Assembly (NCBI GenBank): GCA_963768165.1
Contig: CAVYHJ010000003.1
Span: forward strand, 1-64,000
Length of the DNA stretch: 64,000 nucleotides
From: CAVYHJ01 sp963768165 [NCBI: uncultured bacterium]
Lineage (GTDB): Bacteria; UBP4; UBA4092
Direction of reading: 5' to 3'
The first letter of the stretch is position 1. Every line of letters begins with the position of its first letter. Made by a program: the position numbers and the translations under genes. The notes beneath the pieces are model-generated. The model saw only the letters and a program-made list of their open reading frames with translations, ran no database searches and was not told where the DNA came from. Of the stretch, positions 18,131 through 27,243 are shown piece by piece.

Positions 18131-19666
18131 ATGAGTGCCAAAGTTAAAAGTGCCTCTTTAATGGGGATCGAAGGTTATCCCGTCGAAGTCGAAGTAGATG
18201 TCGAACGTGGATTGCCCAAGTTTACCACCGTGGGATTACCGGATGCGGCGGTCAAAGAAAGCCAGGATCGTGTTCGGTTTGCGATTAAAAACTCCGGGTT
18301 TGAATTCCCCAAAGGACACATGACCGCCAACCTCGCACCGGCGGATGTTAAAAAAGAAGGTTCGGCATTTGATCTCCCCTTGGCAGTTGGGATACTGCTT
18401 CTCACCCGCCAAATGCGCGCGGATGAAATCGAGAAATACATTCTCGTCGGCGAACTTTCTCTGGAAGGGGTCCTGCGTCCCGTACGTGGCGCCTTATCCA
18501 TCACCGACATGGCGAAAAATGCCGGGTATAAAGGCGTGATATTGCCCGTGGAAAATGCCGATGAAGCCGCTGTCGTTGAAGGGATTGAAGTCTATGGTGC
18601 CAAAAACCTCGACGAGACTGTTAGCTTTCTGCAAAATGGGGATACCCTTGTCCCGCATCAAATAAATTTGCCATCCGTTTTTCAAGCATTCTCCAAATAT
18701 CATTTGGATTTTAACGATGTCAAAGGACAGGAATCCGCCAAACGCGCTATTGAAGTTGCAGCCGCAGGCGGACATAATGTCATCATGGTTGGTCCCCCCG
18801 GCTCCGGCAAAACCATGTTGGCGAAACGCATTCCCACGATTCTTCCCCAAATGTCTTTGCAGGAAGCCGTTGAAACTACTAAAATTCACAGTGTTGCCGG
18901 ACTCATTCCGCCCAAAACAGCACTCGTGGCAACCCGCCCGTATCGCAGTCCCCATCACACCATTAGCGATGCCGGACTTATCGGCGGGGGTGCGATTCCT
19001 AGACCCGGGGAAGTCAGCCTCGCCCACAATGGTGTACTCTTTCTTGATGAATTGCCCGAATTTCACCGCAATGTTCTTGAAGTCCTCCGTCAACCCTTGG
19101 AAGATGGCGTCGTCACGATTTCCCGTGCCGCCGTTTCTCTCCAATTCCCGGCCCAATTCATGTTAGTCGCCGCCATGAATCCGTGCCCCTGTGGAAATCT
19201 CACCGACCCCGCGAAACAATGTTCCTGTACCCCCACTCAAATTCAACGCTACATCGGGAGAATCTCCGGCCCTCTCTTAGACCGCATTGATTTGCATATC
19301 GAAGTCCCCGCGGTCAAAGTGCAGGAACTCTCCGCTACCCGCACTGGGGAACCCTCGGAACAAATTAGAGAACGGGTCAATAAGGCTAGACAAATTCAAC
19401 TCACCCGTTTCAAAGGCAGAAAACATCTCTATTGCAACGCCCAAATGTCCTCCAAAGACGTCCAAAAATATTGTGAACTGAATAACGAATGTCTCCGGCT
19501 CATTGAAATGGCTACCAAAAAACTCGGACTCTCCGCCCGCGCCTATGACCGTGTCCTTAAAGTCTCCCGTACCATCGCAGACCTCGAAGGAACCGAGACC
19601 ATCACCCCCGCCCACCTCTCCGAAGCCATCCAATACCGCAGTTTGGATAGGAATTTGTGGAAGTAA
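18131..19666 (+). CDS. comM: ComM/YifB-family AAA+ helicase
   Basis: A 511-residue protein of the Mg-chelatase-like YifB/ComM family, full length. The N-terminal third is a Lon/S5-like domain ([25 protein letters not shown]), followed by the AAA+ core with Walker [10 protein letters not shown] near residue 221, the sensor region [17 protein letters not shown], Walker [11 protein letters not shown] and the Cys cluster NPCPCGN plus CSC. The C-terminal Mg-chelatase-type domain ends [12 protein letters not shown]. ComM is a hexameric branch-migration helicase that promotes integration of incoming DNA during transformation, alongside PilT-type functions; a PilT-like gene is in this window but not adjacent. 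Confidence 0.95.
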   Translation: MSAKVKSASLMGIEGYPVEVEVDVERGLPKFTTVGLPDAAVKESQDRVRFAIKNSGFEFPKGHMTANLAPADVKKEGSAFDLPLAVGILLLTRQMRADEIEKYILVGELSLEGVLRPVRGALSITDMAKNAGYKGVILPVENADEAAVVEGIEVYGAKNLDETVSFLQNGDTLVPHQINLPSVFQAFSKYHLDFNDVKGQESAKRAIEVAAAGGHNVIMVGPPGSGKTMLAKRIPTILPQMSLQEAVETTKIHSVAGLIPPKTALVATRPYRSPHHTISDAGLIGGGAIPRPGEVSLAHNGVLFLDELPEFHRNVLEVLRQPLEDGVVTISRAAVSLQFPAQFMLVAAMNPCPCGNLTDPAKQCSCTPTQIQRYIGRISGPLLDRIDLHIEVPAVKVQELSATRTGEPSEQIRERVNKARQIQLTRFKGRKHLYCNAQMSSKDVQKYCELNNECLRLIEMATKKLGLSARAYDRVLKVSRTIADLEGTETITPAHLSEAIQYRSLDRNLWK

Positions 19667-19702
19667 TTTTACAAATAAAAGAAAGTATAATAGACTTTTA
19701 TC

Positions 19703-20659
19703 ATGATTAAAACGATTGAAATCAAAAATTTTAAATCCATAGAGCACATTAAATTTAATTGTAAAAAGGTTAATATTTTTATCGGAGAACCGAATACTGG
19801 GAAATCAAATATATTGGAAATTATTAGTACATTGGGTTTTGTTAGGGCTAAACCTGAAGAAATTATTCGCTTCGAAGATAAATCTGATTTGTTTTTTGAT
19901 AAAGATATTAAAAAACCCATTCAACTTTTAACGGATTCTTTAAATCTTCACATAGAACTTAAGGATAGTAGTTTAGTTACTACTGTAACTGATAAAAAGA
20001 CTAATCTTGAAGTTATGCAATATTCAGAAAATGGTGGTTTCGCTGCAGACGAATATATATCACCTGTTTACTATTATAAATTTAAGCAATTAAGATCGTT
20101 TCCTGGAAAATTTGGAAGTTATTTACATCCACCTAATGGTAAGAATCTTCTTGAAATAATTCAGACTAATAAATCTTTAAGAAACCTATTAACAAATCTC
20201 TTGGAAGAGTATGGTCTTGAATTAGTGGTTAAACCTTATGCCAATGAGAACAAAATTGAGATACAGAAGAAACTTGATAACCTTGTTATTTCCTTTCCAT
20301 ATTCGCTTATATCTGATACACTACAGCGGGTTATATTTTATCTGGCAGCTATCGAAACCAATCAAAACTCAGTCAATATCTTTGAGGAACCGGAGGCGCA
20401 TACTTTTCCTTACTATACAAAATTAATTGCGGAAAGAATTGCCATGGATGAAACGAACCAATACTTTCTGAACACCCATAACCCTTATATGCTTCTCTCT
20501 CTTGTGGAGAAAACTAAAATGAAGGATATCGCGGTGTTTGTGACATATCTGGAAGATTATAAAACAATGGTTAAGGCTGTTCCTAAAAAAAAGTTGGGCG
20601 AATTACTGGATTTGGAATCCAGCGTATTTTTTAATCTAGAAAAGTTTTTAGAAAGATGA
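19703..20659 (+). CDS. OLD/RecF-like AAA ATPase
   Basis: A 318-residue ABC-type ATPase of the AAA_15/AAA_21 group. Walker A is GEPNTGKSN near residue 29, an ABC-signature-like SDTLQR precedes the Walker B region VNIFEEPEAHTFP, and the switch-like LNTHNPYML follows, an arrangement typical of OLD and RecF/SMC-type ATPases. The Toprim nuclease domain that ends OLD proteins is absent; instead the gene overlaps a small downstream gene by ATGA (20656-20659), implying translational coupling. AT-rich codon use contrasts sharply with comM before it, suggesting transfer. Likely half of a two-gene defence-type module (inference). The start ATG follows an AT-rich leader without a strong ribosome site. 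Confidence 0.8.
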   Translation: MIKTIEIKNFKSIEHIKFNCKKVNIFIGEPNTGKSNILEIISTLGFVRAKPEEIIRFEDKSDLFFDKDIKKPIQLLTDSLNLHIELKDSSLVTTVTDKKTNLEVMQYSENGGFAADEYISPVYYYKFKQLRSFPGKFGSYLHPPNGKNLLEIIQTNKSLRNLLTNLLEEYGLELVVKPYANENKIEIQKKLDNLVISFPYSLISDTLQRVIFYLAAIETNQNSVNIFEEPEAHTFPYYTKLIAERIAMDETNQYFLNTHNPYMLLSLVEKTKMKDIAVFVTYLEDYKTMVKAVPKKKLGELLDLESSVFFNLEKFLER

Positions 20660-21123
20660 TTCATCTGGAATGTTACAATGATCAAATCCTGGTTCAAGCC
20701 TTCGGCTTTGTTAAAAAGTCTATTACCCATTCTGGTGATAAAGGAAAAGTATGTAATGATTTAAATGATTCCATAGACTCAATTGGACTTATAGACGAAG
20801 ATCCAGATAGTGCTCAACCCAAATATGTTAATAAATGTGAGATTATTAAGTCCGAACTTGATATTGTAATTCGACTTCACAAGAAGAAGAAAAATATTCT
20901 AATTATACTCTGCCCACGATTAGAAGAATGGGTATTACAAACTGCAAGAGAATCACATGTGGATATAACTCAATATAATTTACCGGATAATCCTAAAGAA
21001 TTACATTCGATTTCAAAACAACAAAGAAACAGACTTTTACAGTTTATTCAAGTTGCAAAAGGAAACAGCCCAAGATTAAAACTATTGGGAAAATTATTAA
21101 AAAGACAAGATTTGGATATTTAA
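20656..21123 (+). CDS. Toprim-like partner of the ATPase, unknown function
   Basis: A 155-residue protein translated from an ATGA overlap with the ATPase gene. It opens HLECYNDQILVQAFG, has a Lys/Gly stretch HSGDKGKVCNDL, then the acidic IGLIDEDPDSAQPKY and the hydrophobic strand IILCPRLEEWVL. An early Glu followed by a D-x-D on a strand resembles a minimal Toprim or DUF4276/DUF3226-like metal-binding core, but this is pattern matching only. Together with the upstream ATPase it would make a split OLD-type nuclease. Function unproven; the gene pairing itself is firm. Confidence 0.6.
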   Translation: MIHLECYNDQILVQAFGFVKKSITHSGDKGKVCNDLNDSIDSIGLIDEDPDSAQPKYVNKCEIIKSELDIVIRLHKKKKNILIILCPRLEEWVLQTARESHVDITQYNLPDNPKELHSISKQQRNRLLQFIQVAKGNSPRLKLLGKLLKRQDLDI

Positions 21124-21242
21124 ATTTGCCTATTCTGATGTCCCCCTCCTATTGACAATCTCAATTTATTGTACTTAGGCAGGGACTTCCTACTCTGTCA
21201 ACCATTTATTTTCCAATGCTTTTTCTTCCATTCAAAACACAT

Positions 21243-21263
21243 AATTTAAAATTCAAAATTATT
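21243..21263. repeat. Heptamer-period AT tract
   Basis: Three 7-bp units (AATTTAA, AATTCAA, AATTATT) in the 225-bp gap after the ATPase pair. The weakest of the seven heptamer tracts, since AT-rich DNA can look like this by chance. Confidence 0.4.
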
Positions 21264-21348
21264 TATTCTATTCACCCAGATTTGAAATATGTATAATAAT
21301 CTATTCAAGATAATAGGTTATATTAACAATTTGCAAAGGTAACCGATT

Positions 21349-21729
21349 ATGTTATTCGACAAATCCTTAATAGCATTCATCCCCACCGTTCAACCCGATA
21401 AAGCCCTTGCTTTCTATCGTGATACTCTTGGGCTCAAACTAATCAGCCAGGATCAATATGCTATTGTATTTGATGCCAACGGCACCCCGCTCCGTATTAC
21501 CATTGTCCCGGAATTGCACCCCCAAAACTTTACAGTCCTTGGTTGGAACGTCCCGGACATTACCTCCACCATCTCATCCCTCACTAGAAAAGGCGTAGTC
21601 TTTGAAAAATATAACTTTTTGAAACAAGACTCTCTCGGCATCTGGACATCCCCCTCCGGTGCTAAAATCGCCTGGTTTAAAGACCCCGACGGTAATCTTC
21701 TCTCCCTTTCCCAAATGCCTCAGCTTTAA
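21349..21729 (+). CDS. VOC (glyoxalase/bleomycin-resistance fold) protein
   Basis: A 126-residue single vicinal-oxygen-chelate domain. It starts SLIAFIPTVQPDKALAFYRD and shows TLGLKLISQDQYAIVFDANG, then KIAWFKDPDGNLLSLSQ, the canonical second-half motif with its metal-ligand Glu position replaced by Ser/Leu. Members bind metals and act on small molecules; no substrate can be assigned. AAAGG precedes the ATG. It stands alone between an accessory pair and an exported protein. Confidence 0.85.
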   Translation: MLFDKSLIAFIPTVQPDKALAFYRDTLGLKLISQDQYAIVFDANGTPLRITIVPELHPQNFTVLGWNVPDITSTISSLTRKGVVFEKYNFLKQDSLGIWTSPSGAKIAWFKDPDGNLLSLSQMPQL

Positions 21730-21816
21730 TTCCAAGCCTTCATTTGACAAGGCACCCCGTTTCTCAGTAAGATTTATCTCCGATAATATAATTCAATTTC
21801 CACAGGAGGAAAGAAT

Positions 21817-22494
21817 ATGAAATACAGCAAGAAGTTTCTGCCGCTTTTGATTGGCGCGGTGATTCTATGCCAATCGGGCTTTTCCGCCAGTCTTTATAAA
21901 GGAATGAGTTGGGCGGTCGGCCAATGGGCGCAATACCAAATGAAAAACGATAGACAAGATATCCAGGTAAAATTTTCCATCACGGGTTCGCAAATCATAG
22001 ATGGAAAGACCTATTATTGGTTTGAACAGTCTATGGATACACCGCAGGGCCACATGATTATGAAAATGTTACTTTCTCCCGGCGATTCAGAACCCAAACA
22101 GATGATTCAAAAAATGGGGAACCGACCGGCAATGGATATGACTTCCATGATGCAATCGGGCAGGGGACAACGAAATAAACCGCCCTTCCATAGGGATGAG
22201 GATATTAATAAAGGTACCATAGGCGTGGAATCTGTTACTGTACCGGCGGGGACATTCCTTGCTACTCATGCCAAAATCAATGTCCAGGACAGCAAAGAAA
22301 CCCATGAAGTCTGGGTATCTTCCAAAGTGCCGATTATAGGGGCTGTAAAATCAATGTCCAGCGGAGCGTTTAATTCTACCCTAACGTTACTCAAGTATGG
22401 GACTTCAGGTGCGACTACGGAAATTACCGAAACGCCTCAAAAATTCGATATGAACAATATGATGATGCATCGGGGAAGTCCTTCCGGCGAATAA
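21817..22494 (+). CDS. Exported protein of unknown function, Met-rich
   Basis: A 225-residue protein with a cleavable signal peptide (hydrophobic to about residue 21, then GFSA) and AGGAGGA at an ideal distance from the ATG. The mature part looks like a beta-rich DUF3108/lipoprotein-localisation-like barrel: VGQWAQYQMKN, GKTYYWFEQSMDT, a Met-rich stretch DMTSMMQSG, VTVPAGTFLATHAKI and HEVWVSSKVPIIGAVKS. The ATHAKI-VxVSxxVP pattern is common in that group. The Met/His-rich tail (MNNMMMHRG) could bind metal. Function unknown. Confidence 0.7.
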   Translation: MKYSKKFLPLLIGAVILCQSGFSASLYKGMSWAVGQWAQYQMKNDRQDIQVKFSITGSQIIDGKTYYWFEQSMDTPQGHMIMKMLLSPGDSEPKQMIQKMGNRPAMDMTSMMQSGRGQRNKPPFHRDEDINKGTIGVESVTVPAGTFLATHAKINVQDSKETHEVWVSSKVPIIGAVKSMSSGAFNSTLTLLKYGTSGATTEITETPQKFDMNNMMMHRGSPSGE

Positions 22495-22614
22495 TCTTAT
22501 TGAAATAATTTTTAATTGACATTTATCCGGGATGGTCTATACTTTAATTAGGCGAAGGGAATGGTAACAGGAGAATAAGGAATTCAATCTGTTGCTAGAA
22601 GAAAGGATCGGGTT

Positions 22615-22836
22615 ATGGCACAATCCGATACAGCCGAACTAAAGATAGACCATCCGGATTTATCCAACCTCTTGGCGCCTTATTCCAACAAATGGGTGGC
22701 ATTATCTCCTGATGAATCGCAAGTCATTTCTGTCGGCTTAACTCCACTGGAAGTGATTCATAGCGCGCAAAAATTGGGTATCTCTCAACCTATATTGACG
22801 CATGTCCCTAAAAATCATATTCCACATGTGATTTAG
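22615..22836 (+). CDS. DUF5678-type small protein
   Basis: A 73-residue protein matching the DUF5678 pattern: a start helix, PYSNKWVALSPDESQVISVG, then TPLEVIHSAQKLGISQPIL and a His/Pro tail. AAAGGA precedes the ATG. The gene is 23 bases upstream of a retropepsin-like protease gene with its own AAAGGAG site, so they form an operon. DUF5678 proteins are often encoded next to such proteases (my recollection of the family); the role of the pair is not known. Confidence 0.8.
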   Translation: MAQSDTAELKIDHPDLSNLLAPYSNKWVALSPDESQVISVGLTPLEVIHSAQKLGISQPILTHVPKNHIPHVI

Positions 22837-22859
22837 ATTTTATTGGAAAGGAGATTTCT

Positions 22860-23297
22860 ATGAAATTAGCGTTTCGTGAATTCCCTTTACGGGAGTCGCA
22901 GGCTTTTCCAGATCAAACAAGCATGTTGCGTCCGGTGATTCCTGTCACCATAAGGCATCCCAATCATTTGGAAAAACAATTGACCCTGCATTGTATTATT
23001 GATTCTGGGGCGGATCATTGCATGTTCCCCACAAGCATCGCTTCGGTGTTGGACCTTTATCGAGTGGACTCCGGTCCGGCTTGGGCTTGGGCGGGATGTG
23101 AAGATACTGTACTGGTGGCGCATCTGCATCCGGTTATTTTGGACATTGGAGAGTATCACTGGGAATGTCCCGCGCTCTTTTCACATGACCTCAATCACGC
23201 ACCCTACGGAATCCTCGGATTGGAAGGTTTCTTTGATCATTTCAATGTTCAAATTGATTATAGAACCCTGGCAATCGAGATGATTCCGAATCTCTGA
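22860..23297 (+). CDS. Retropepsin-like aspartic protease
   Basis: A 145-residue single-domain protein with the aspartyl-protease signature IIDSGADHCMFP (D-S/T-G) near residue 47 and the C-terminal GILGLEGFFDHFNVQIDYR, matching the ILG-helix element of retroviral-type proteases. It is one half of a pepsin fold, so it should act as a homodimer. No signal peptide is present, which argues for a cytosolic enzyme. AAAGGAG lies 7 bases before the ATG. Coupled with the DUF5678 gene; that small protein may be its substrate or regulator (inference). Confidence 0.8.
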   Translation: MKLAFREFPLRESQAFPDQTSMLRPVIPVTIRHPNHLEKQLTLHCIIDSGADHCMFPTSIASVLDLYRVDSGPAWAWAGCEDTVLVAHLHPVILDIGEYHWECPALFSHDLNHAPYGILGLEGFFDHFNVQIDYRTLAIEMIPNL

Positions 23298-23495
23298 AAA
23301 TAGAAAATATCAGCATACGCATTTAGTTCAATGACGATGGTAATAAGTACCATTTCGTAAATCTTTCTTTTTTATCTTTTCCTCATCCATTGATTTCAAT
23401 AGAGTTATAAATTATGAAACTATTGGTACACCTATTGCGTCTTATATATGTATAGATTAGTTGAACAAACAATATTTTCCAAGGGGGAAAATAAA

Positions 23496-23744
23496 ATGGC
23501 ACTCTTCAGTATTCGGTTACAAAAGGATGTAGAAAATAATTTAACCCAGTTGGGTCTTGATTTGCATGGTTTGGATGTTCTCGTCATTGATGGACATGTT
23601 AATTTGACGGGTAATTTCTCCCTTTTGGATTCCAACCAGCCATTAACCGAAACTGACCTTCAACGAATCAAAGGTTCCCTCTATAGAATCCCAGGAATTA
23701 ATTCCATCAGTTGCCGCCCGGTGGAAAAGCACGTCTACGCGTAG
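23496..23744 (+). CDS. Small BON-like protein, hypothetical
   Basis: An 82-residue protein beginning ALFSIRLQKDVENNLTQL. The pattern LDVLVIDGHVNLTGNFS followed by LQRIKGSLYRIPGINSISC resembles the beta-alpha-beta layout of a BON domain, but the similarity is visual only. AAGGGGGAAA lies before the chosen ATG; 16 upstream in-frame codons lack a ribosome site. It is monocistronic. Confidence 0.55.
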   Translation: MALFSIRLQKDVENNLTQLGLDLHGLDVLVIDGHVNLTGNFSLLDSNQPLTETDLQRIKGSLYRIPGINSISCRPVEKHVYA

Positions 23745-23834
23745 CATGTAGATTCTGGCACTGGGCTAATTTGTATAACACCTCAATTTTCGAAAGTAAT
23801 ATATTGAAACTATGGGAATACAAAAGGGGAATAT

Positions 23835-24401
23835 CTAGTATTTTTCTATAGACTCAAAAGTCTTTTTATCTTTATAAAAATTCGAGATTATCGTCCTATA
23901 TTTATCTTGATCATTAATACCGTAATCATTAAAATAAAGTGGAACATTCGGTTCGTCTAGTTGAAGCTTAGTTATAAATCCCTGAAATTCACCTAAATCC
24001 TTTTCAATAGGTTCAATTTCTGGATTGTAGCGCATATTTTCCAATTCCTGTAACAATGTTACTAATCCCTCTTCATAAAAATCACGGGAATGATATGCCT
24101 CACCATTGAATACATCAGAAATTCTTTGAAATTCATTTTTGGGGATATGAGATAGATCAGTTGTTATTCGGGAAAACATGTTGTCTATTTCATCCATACG
24201 GCTTGCTATTTCCGAAACAAGTTCATTCCTTTTTGCGTCTTTTATTTGATAACTGTGATAGATTGAAAAACAAACACCTATAAGGAGTATAATAAACGGT
24301 GTACCTAAGAGTTTATATAGGGGATGTTCCAAAAAGTTGTTTAGTTTTTCCCATTTCTTTTTCTCTTCTTCTTTTTTAACTTCGGGTATATTGTCGGTCA
24401 T
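23835..24401 (-). CDS. Single-helix anchored protein of unknown function
   Basis: A 188-residue protein with a charged N-terminus (KKEEEKKKW), one membrane helix near residues 33-52 and a hydrophilic, helix-rich C-terminal domain (ELVSEIASRMDEIDNMFSRI; FYEEGLVTLLQELENM). I do not recognise it. The second ATG of the frame is chosen. AT-rich composition and isolation between plus-strand genes fit an accessory insertion, similar in style to the anchored coiled-coil protein at 30765. Confidence 0.55.
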   Translation of the reverse strand: MTDNIPEVKKEEEKKKWEKLNNFLEHPLYKLLGTPFIILLIGVCFSIYHSYQIKDAKRNELVSEIASRMDEIDNMFSRITTDLSHIPKNEFQRISDVFNGEAYHSRDFYEEGLVTLLQELENMRYNPEIEPIEKDLGEFQGFITKLQLDEPNVPLYFNDYGINDQDKYRTIISNFYKDKKTFESIEKY

Positions 24402-24526
24402 AATGAGATAGATTATACCCCACATCCAATATGGGTATCTATACGTGTCTTCGATTCAATTTCTTGACCTGACCCCTTATCTTTGCTAAAGTTAGATGCA
24501 CCCAGTAGAAAGGTAAAGGTTTATTG

Positions 24527-26845
24527 ATGGCACGGGTGTCTACATCCAAAACAGAATATTCTGTCATAGGGAAATCTCTCCCTCGTCCGGACGGTTGGGA
24601 TAAAGTCACCGGCAAAGCGGAATTCTCCGATGATATTCAATTCGCGCATTGTTTAACGGCAGTCATTAAAACTGCCAATGTCCCCCACGCAGAAATTCTT
24701 TCCATAGATACCAGTGAAGCGGAAAAAATTCCCGGTGTCCATGCCGTCATTACTGCCAAAGATATTCCGGGAGAAAACCAGGTTGGCGTCATTATCCATG
24801 ACCAGCCTTGCATTGCCGATAAAAAAGTCCGTTATCGCGGAGAAGGGGTCGCTGTAGTCGCCGCTGATTCCCGCGAAATTGCCGAAGAAGCCTGCAAGAA
24901 AATCAAAGTTGAATATAAAGAATTACCCGGAATATTCACAGCCAAAGAGGGATTCGCCGACAAGATTCAGCGCATTCATGAAAAAACCAATATCGCCACT
25001 TCTCTAAAAATTCGCAAAGGCGATGTCAGCAAAGCCTGGGAAAAAGCGGATGTAATTATCGAAGACGAATATCACACTCATCATCAGGAACATGCTTATA
25101 TTGAAACTTTGGGTTGCGCTGCCGTTCCCGGCAAAGACGGCTCCATCACGATTTATGGTTCCATGCAATGTCCTTTTTATGTTCAAAAAGCCGTCTCCAC
25201 CGTCATGGGCTTGCCGTATAGCAAAGTCCGCGTAATTCAAACGGCTACGGGCGGAGCGTTCGGCGGAAAAGAAGATGTCCCTTCGGAATTTTGTTCTAAA
25301 GCCGCTATCCTTGCTCAGAAAACCGGTCGTCCCGTAAAGATTATCCTGACACGGGAAGAAGATATTTACATGACCAGCAAACGCCATCCCTTTGATGTCA
25401 AAGTCAAAATCGGTGCAACCAAGGACGGGAAATTAATCGCTTGTGAAGTGCTGGCACTGGCGGACGCTGGCGCCTTTGCGACACTCTCCCCCGTGGTCAT
25501 TTTCCGTGCCACAATTCATGCCGCCGGAACGTATGTCATTCCCAATGTTCACGTGGATGTCTACGGAGTCTATACTAACAATATGCCGAGCGGTGCGTTC
25601 CGCGGATTCGGTTCTCCGCAGGTTCATTTCGCCATTGAATCCATCATGGATCAACTGGCAGAAAAATTGAACATGGACCCGATTGATCTCCGATTAAAAA
25701 ACGCACTCAAAGTCGGTTCACGCACTTGCACCAATCAACTGCTTAAAGAAAGTGTAGGTCTGGTTGAAACCATTGACCTCGCACGCAAAGAAAGTCACTG
25801 GAATAAAAAACGCAAAGAACTTGCAAAACATGGCAGAAACGGAAATCAATTTGCGAAAGGAATTGGCGTTGCCGTCGGATGGTACGGTAATTCCCTTGGT
25901 TCCAAAGGATGGTATCTTGATGGAGCCGGAGCCAATGTCCAACTTCTTGCCGATGGGACCGCGACTGTAGCTATCGGCGGGACAGAACTTGGTCAAGGCG
26001 CGACCGTCATCGCCAGCCAAATTGCCGGTGAAACTCTCGGTCTCGCTATCGAAAAGATTCAATTCCTCACACCCGATACCAGCATGGTTCCAGACAGCGG
26101 TCCGACCGTTGCCTCCCGCACGACCACCATCAGTGGCGGCGCGGTGCTCAATGCATGTCGGGAACTGGTCGAAAACATTACGCCGACAGCCGCTAAATTA
26201 TTGAAATGTAAACCCGCCGATGTCCGGTTGAAAGAGGGTAAAGTTTATTCGGTGAAAAGTAAGAATAAATTTATCACTCATCAGGACTTGGTGAAGGAAT
26301 GTTACTCGAATAATATTCATCTTGCCGCGCAAGGCTGGTTCCTCGCGCCTAAAGTTGAATGGGATATGGAAACAGGTCTCGGTGAACCTTATTATGCTTA
26401 CTCCTTCATGACGCACATTGCCGAAGTGGAAGTAGACAGATTCACAGGTCAGGTGAAGGTTGAAAAAATCACAGCCGTGCACGATATCGGCACGGTCATT
26501 AATCCCAAACAAGCCTCCGGTCAGGTGGAAGGGGGACTCGCGCAAGGAGTAGGTTATTCTGTCTATGAAACTTTCAAGATTGAAAAAGGAATTCCCAAGA
26601 CTCGCAATTTTACGACTTACATTATTCCCACTGCTCTGGATGTCCCGGAAATTAATGTAAAATTTGTAGAATGTCAGGAATCGCACGGTCCTTTTGGCGC
26701 GAAATCTCTCGGCGAACCACCCATCATTCCTATCGGTGCTGCCATCGCCAACGCCGTCTATAACGCCACCGGCGTCCGTGTCAAAGAACTCCCCATCTCC
26801 GCCGAAGTCATGTGGAAATATATGCAAGAAGCAGGAAAAATATAA
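24527..26845 (+). CDS. Xanthine dehydrogenase-family molybdopterin-binding subunit
   Basis: A 772-residue large (Mo-containing) subunit of the xanthine dehydrogenase/CO dehydrogenase/aldehyde oxidase superfamily. The aldehyde-oxidase hammerhead domain (about residues 20-130: TGKAEFSDDI, VRYRGEGVAVVAAD) is followed by the Mo-cofactor domains with ATGGAFGGKED, AFRGFGSPQ, GGTELGQGATVIASQIA and the active-site loop SLGEPPIIP carrying the catalytic Glu. The FAD and 2Fe-2S subunits normally required are not adjacent, so this is an orphan. AAAGG precedes the ATG. An adenine deaminase gene lies 0.75 kb downstream, so purine catabolism is a possible theme (inference). Confidence 0.93.
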   Translation: MARVSTSKTEYSVIGKSLPRPDGWDKVTGKAEFSDDIQFAHCLTAVIKTANVPHAEILSIDTSEAEKIPGVHAVITAKDIPGENQVGVIIHDQPCIADKKVRYRGEGVAVVAADSREIAEEACKKIKVEYKELPGIFTAKEGFADKIQRIHEKTNIATSLKIRKGDVSKAWEKADVIIEDEYHTHHQEHAYIETLGCAAVPGKDGSITIYGSMQCPFYVQKAVSTVMGLPYSKVRVIQTATGGAFGGKEDVPSEFCSKAAILAQKTGRPVKIILTREEDIYMTSKRHPFDVKVKIGATKDGKLIACEVLALADAGAFATLSPVVIFRATIHAAGTYVIPNVHVDVYGVYTNNMPSGAFRGFGSPQVHFAIESIMDQLAEKLNMDPIDLRLKNALKVGSRTCTNQLLKESVGLVETIDLARKESHWNKKRKELAKHGRNGNQFAKGIGVAVGWYGNSLGSKGWYLDGAGANVQLLADGTATVAIGGTELGQGATVIASQIAGETLGLAIEKIQFLTPDTSMVPDSGPTVASRTTTISGGAVLNACRELVENITPTAAKLLKCKPADVRLKEGKVYSVKSKNKFITHQDLVKECYSNNIHLAAQGWFLAPKVEWDMETGLGEPYYAYSFMTHIAEVEVDRFTGQVKVEKITAVHDIGTVINPKQASGQVEGGLAQGVGYSVYETFKIEKGIPKTRNFTTYIIPTALDVPEINVKFVECQESHGPFGAKSLGEPPIIPIGAAIANAVYNATGVRVKELPISAEVMWKYMQEAGKI

Positions 26846-26877
26846 CTTACGATATAATATTGTGATAGGAGATATAT

Positions 26878-27144
26878 ATGGCAACGGTAAATACACTTAT
26901 CAAACCTTCATCAAGACAATTGGAAAAACTCATTCGTCAATTGCCGAATGGAGAACGTATTCGTCTTTTATCCCGTTTTCAAGATGAGTTGCTTGAAAAT
27001 CGTTTAGAACAGATTTTTAAAAAAGGGAGAAGTTTTGCCAAAAAGAAGGGGATAAAAGAGTCCGATATTCTCGATGCTGTAATGGAAGTGCGATACGGTT
27101 CACGATTAGGTCATCGGACTCTACATAAAAGTCTGTCATTCTGA
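26878..27144 (+). CDS. Antitoxin-like small protein, C-terminus altered by a repeat
   Basis: An 88-residue protein with AGGAG before its ATG. The pattern SRQLEKLIRQLPNGERIRLLSRFQDELLENRLEQIFKK then KKKGIKESDILDAVMEVRYG resembles type II antitoxins that sit upstream of PIN-domain toxins. After RYG the frame runs out of recognisable sequence and the last codons (SLSF, stop) are provided by the palindromic repeat at 27135. No toxin follows; the next gene is ynfA. Probably a remnant antitoxin or one that lost its partner. Confidence 0.6.
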   Translation: MATVNTLIKPSSRQLEKLIRQLPNGERIRLLSRFQDELLENRLEQIFKKGRSFAKKKGIKESDILDAVMEVRYGSRLGHRTLHKSLSF

Positions 27145-27221
27145 GCGTAGCGAAGAATCCCTGTGTTCTACCTAAGATTAAGCGACTTTAAACCGAGATT
27201 CTTCGCTACGCTCAGAATGAC
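27135..27221. repeat. 87-bp palindromic element with perfect 25-bp arms
   Basis: The left arm (27135-27159) reads GTCATTCTGAGCGTAGCGAA with continuation GAATC, and the right arm (27197-27221) is its exact complement. The 37-base middle contains GTTCTACCTAAGATTAAGCG. A related half-element lies at 30633. Arms of this kind are widespread dispersed repeats in environmental genomes. Confidence 0.85.
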
Positions 27222-27243
27222 AAAATTAAAAGGGTAATAATAA

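Noticed and set aside
18494-19156. A 220-residue open frame opposite comM
   Set aside because: Its composition (Gly/Asn/Phe-rich) is what antisense reading of a GC-biased gene gives; comM on the other strand is certain.
26198-26896. A 232-residue open frame opposite the molybdenum hydroxylase gene
   Set aside because: No ribosome site or domain; the plus-strand gene is complete and conserved there.
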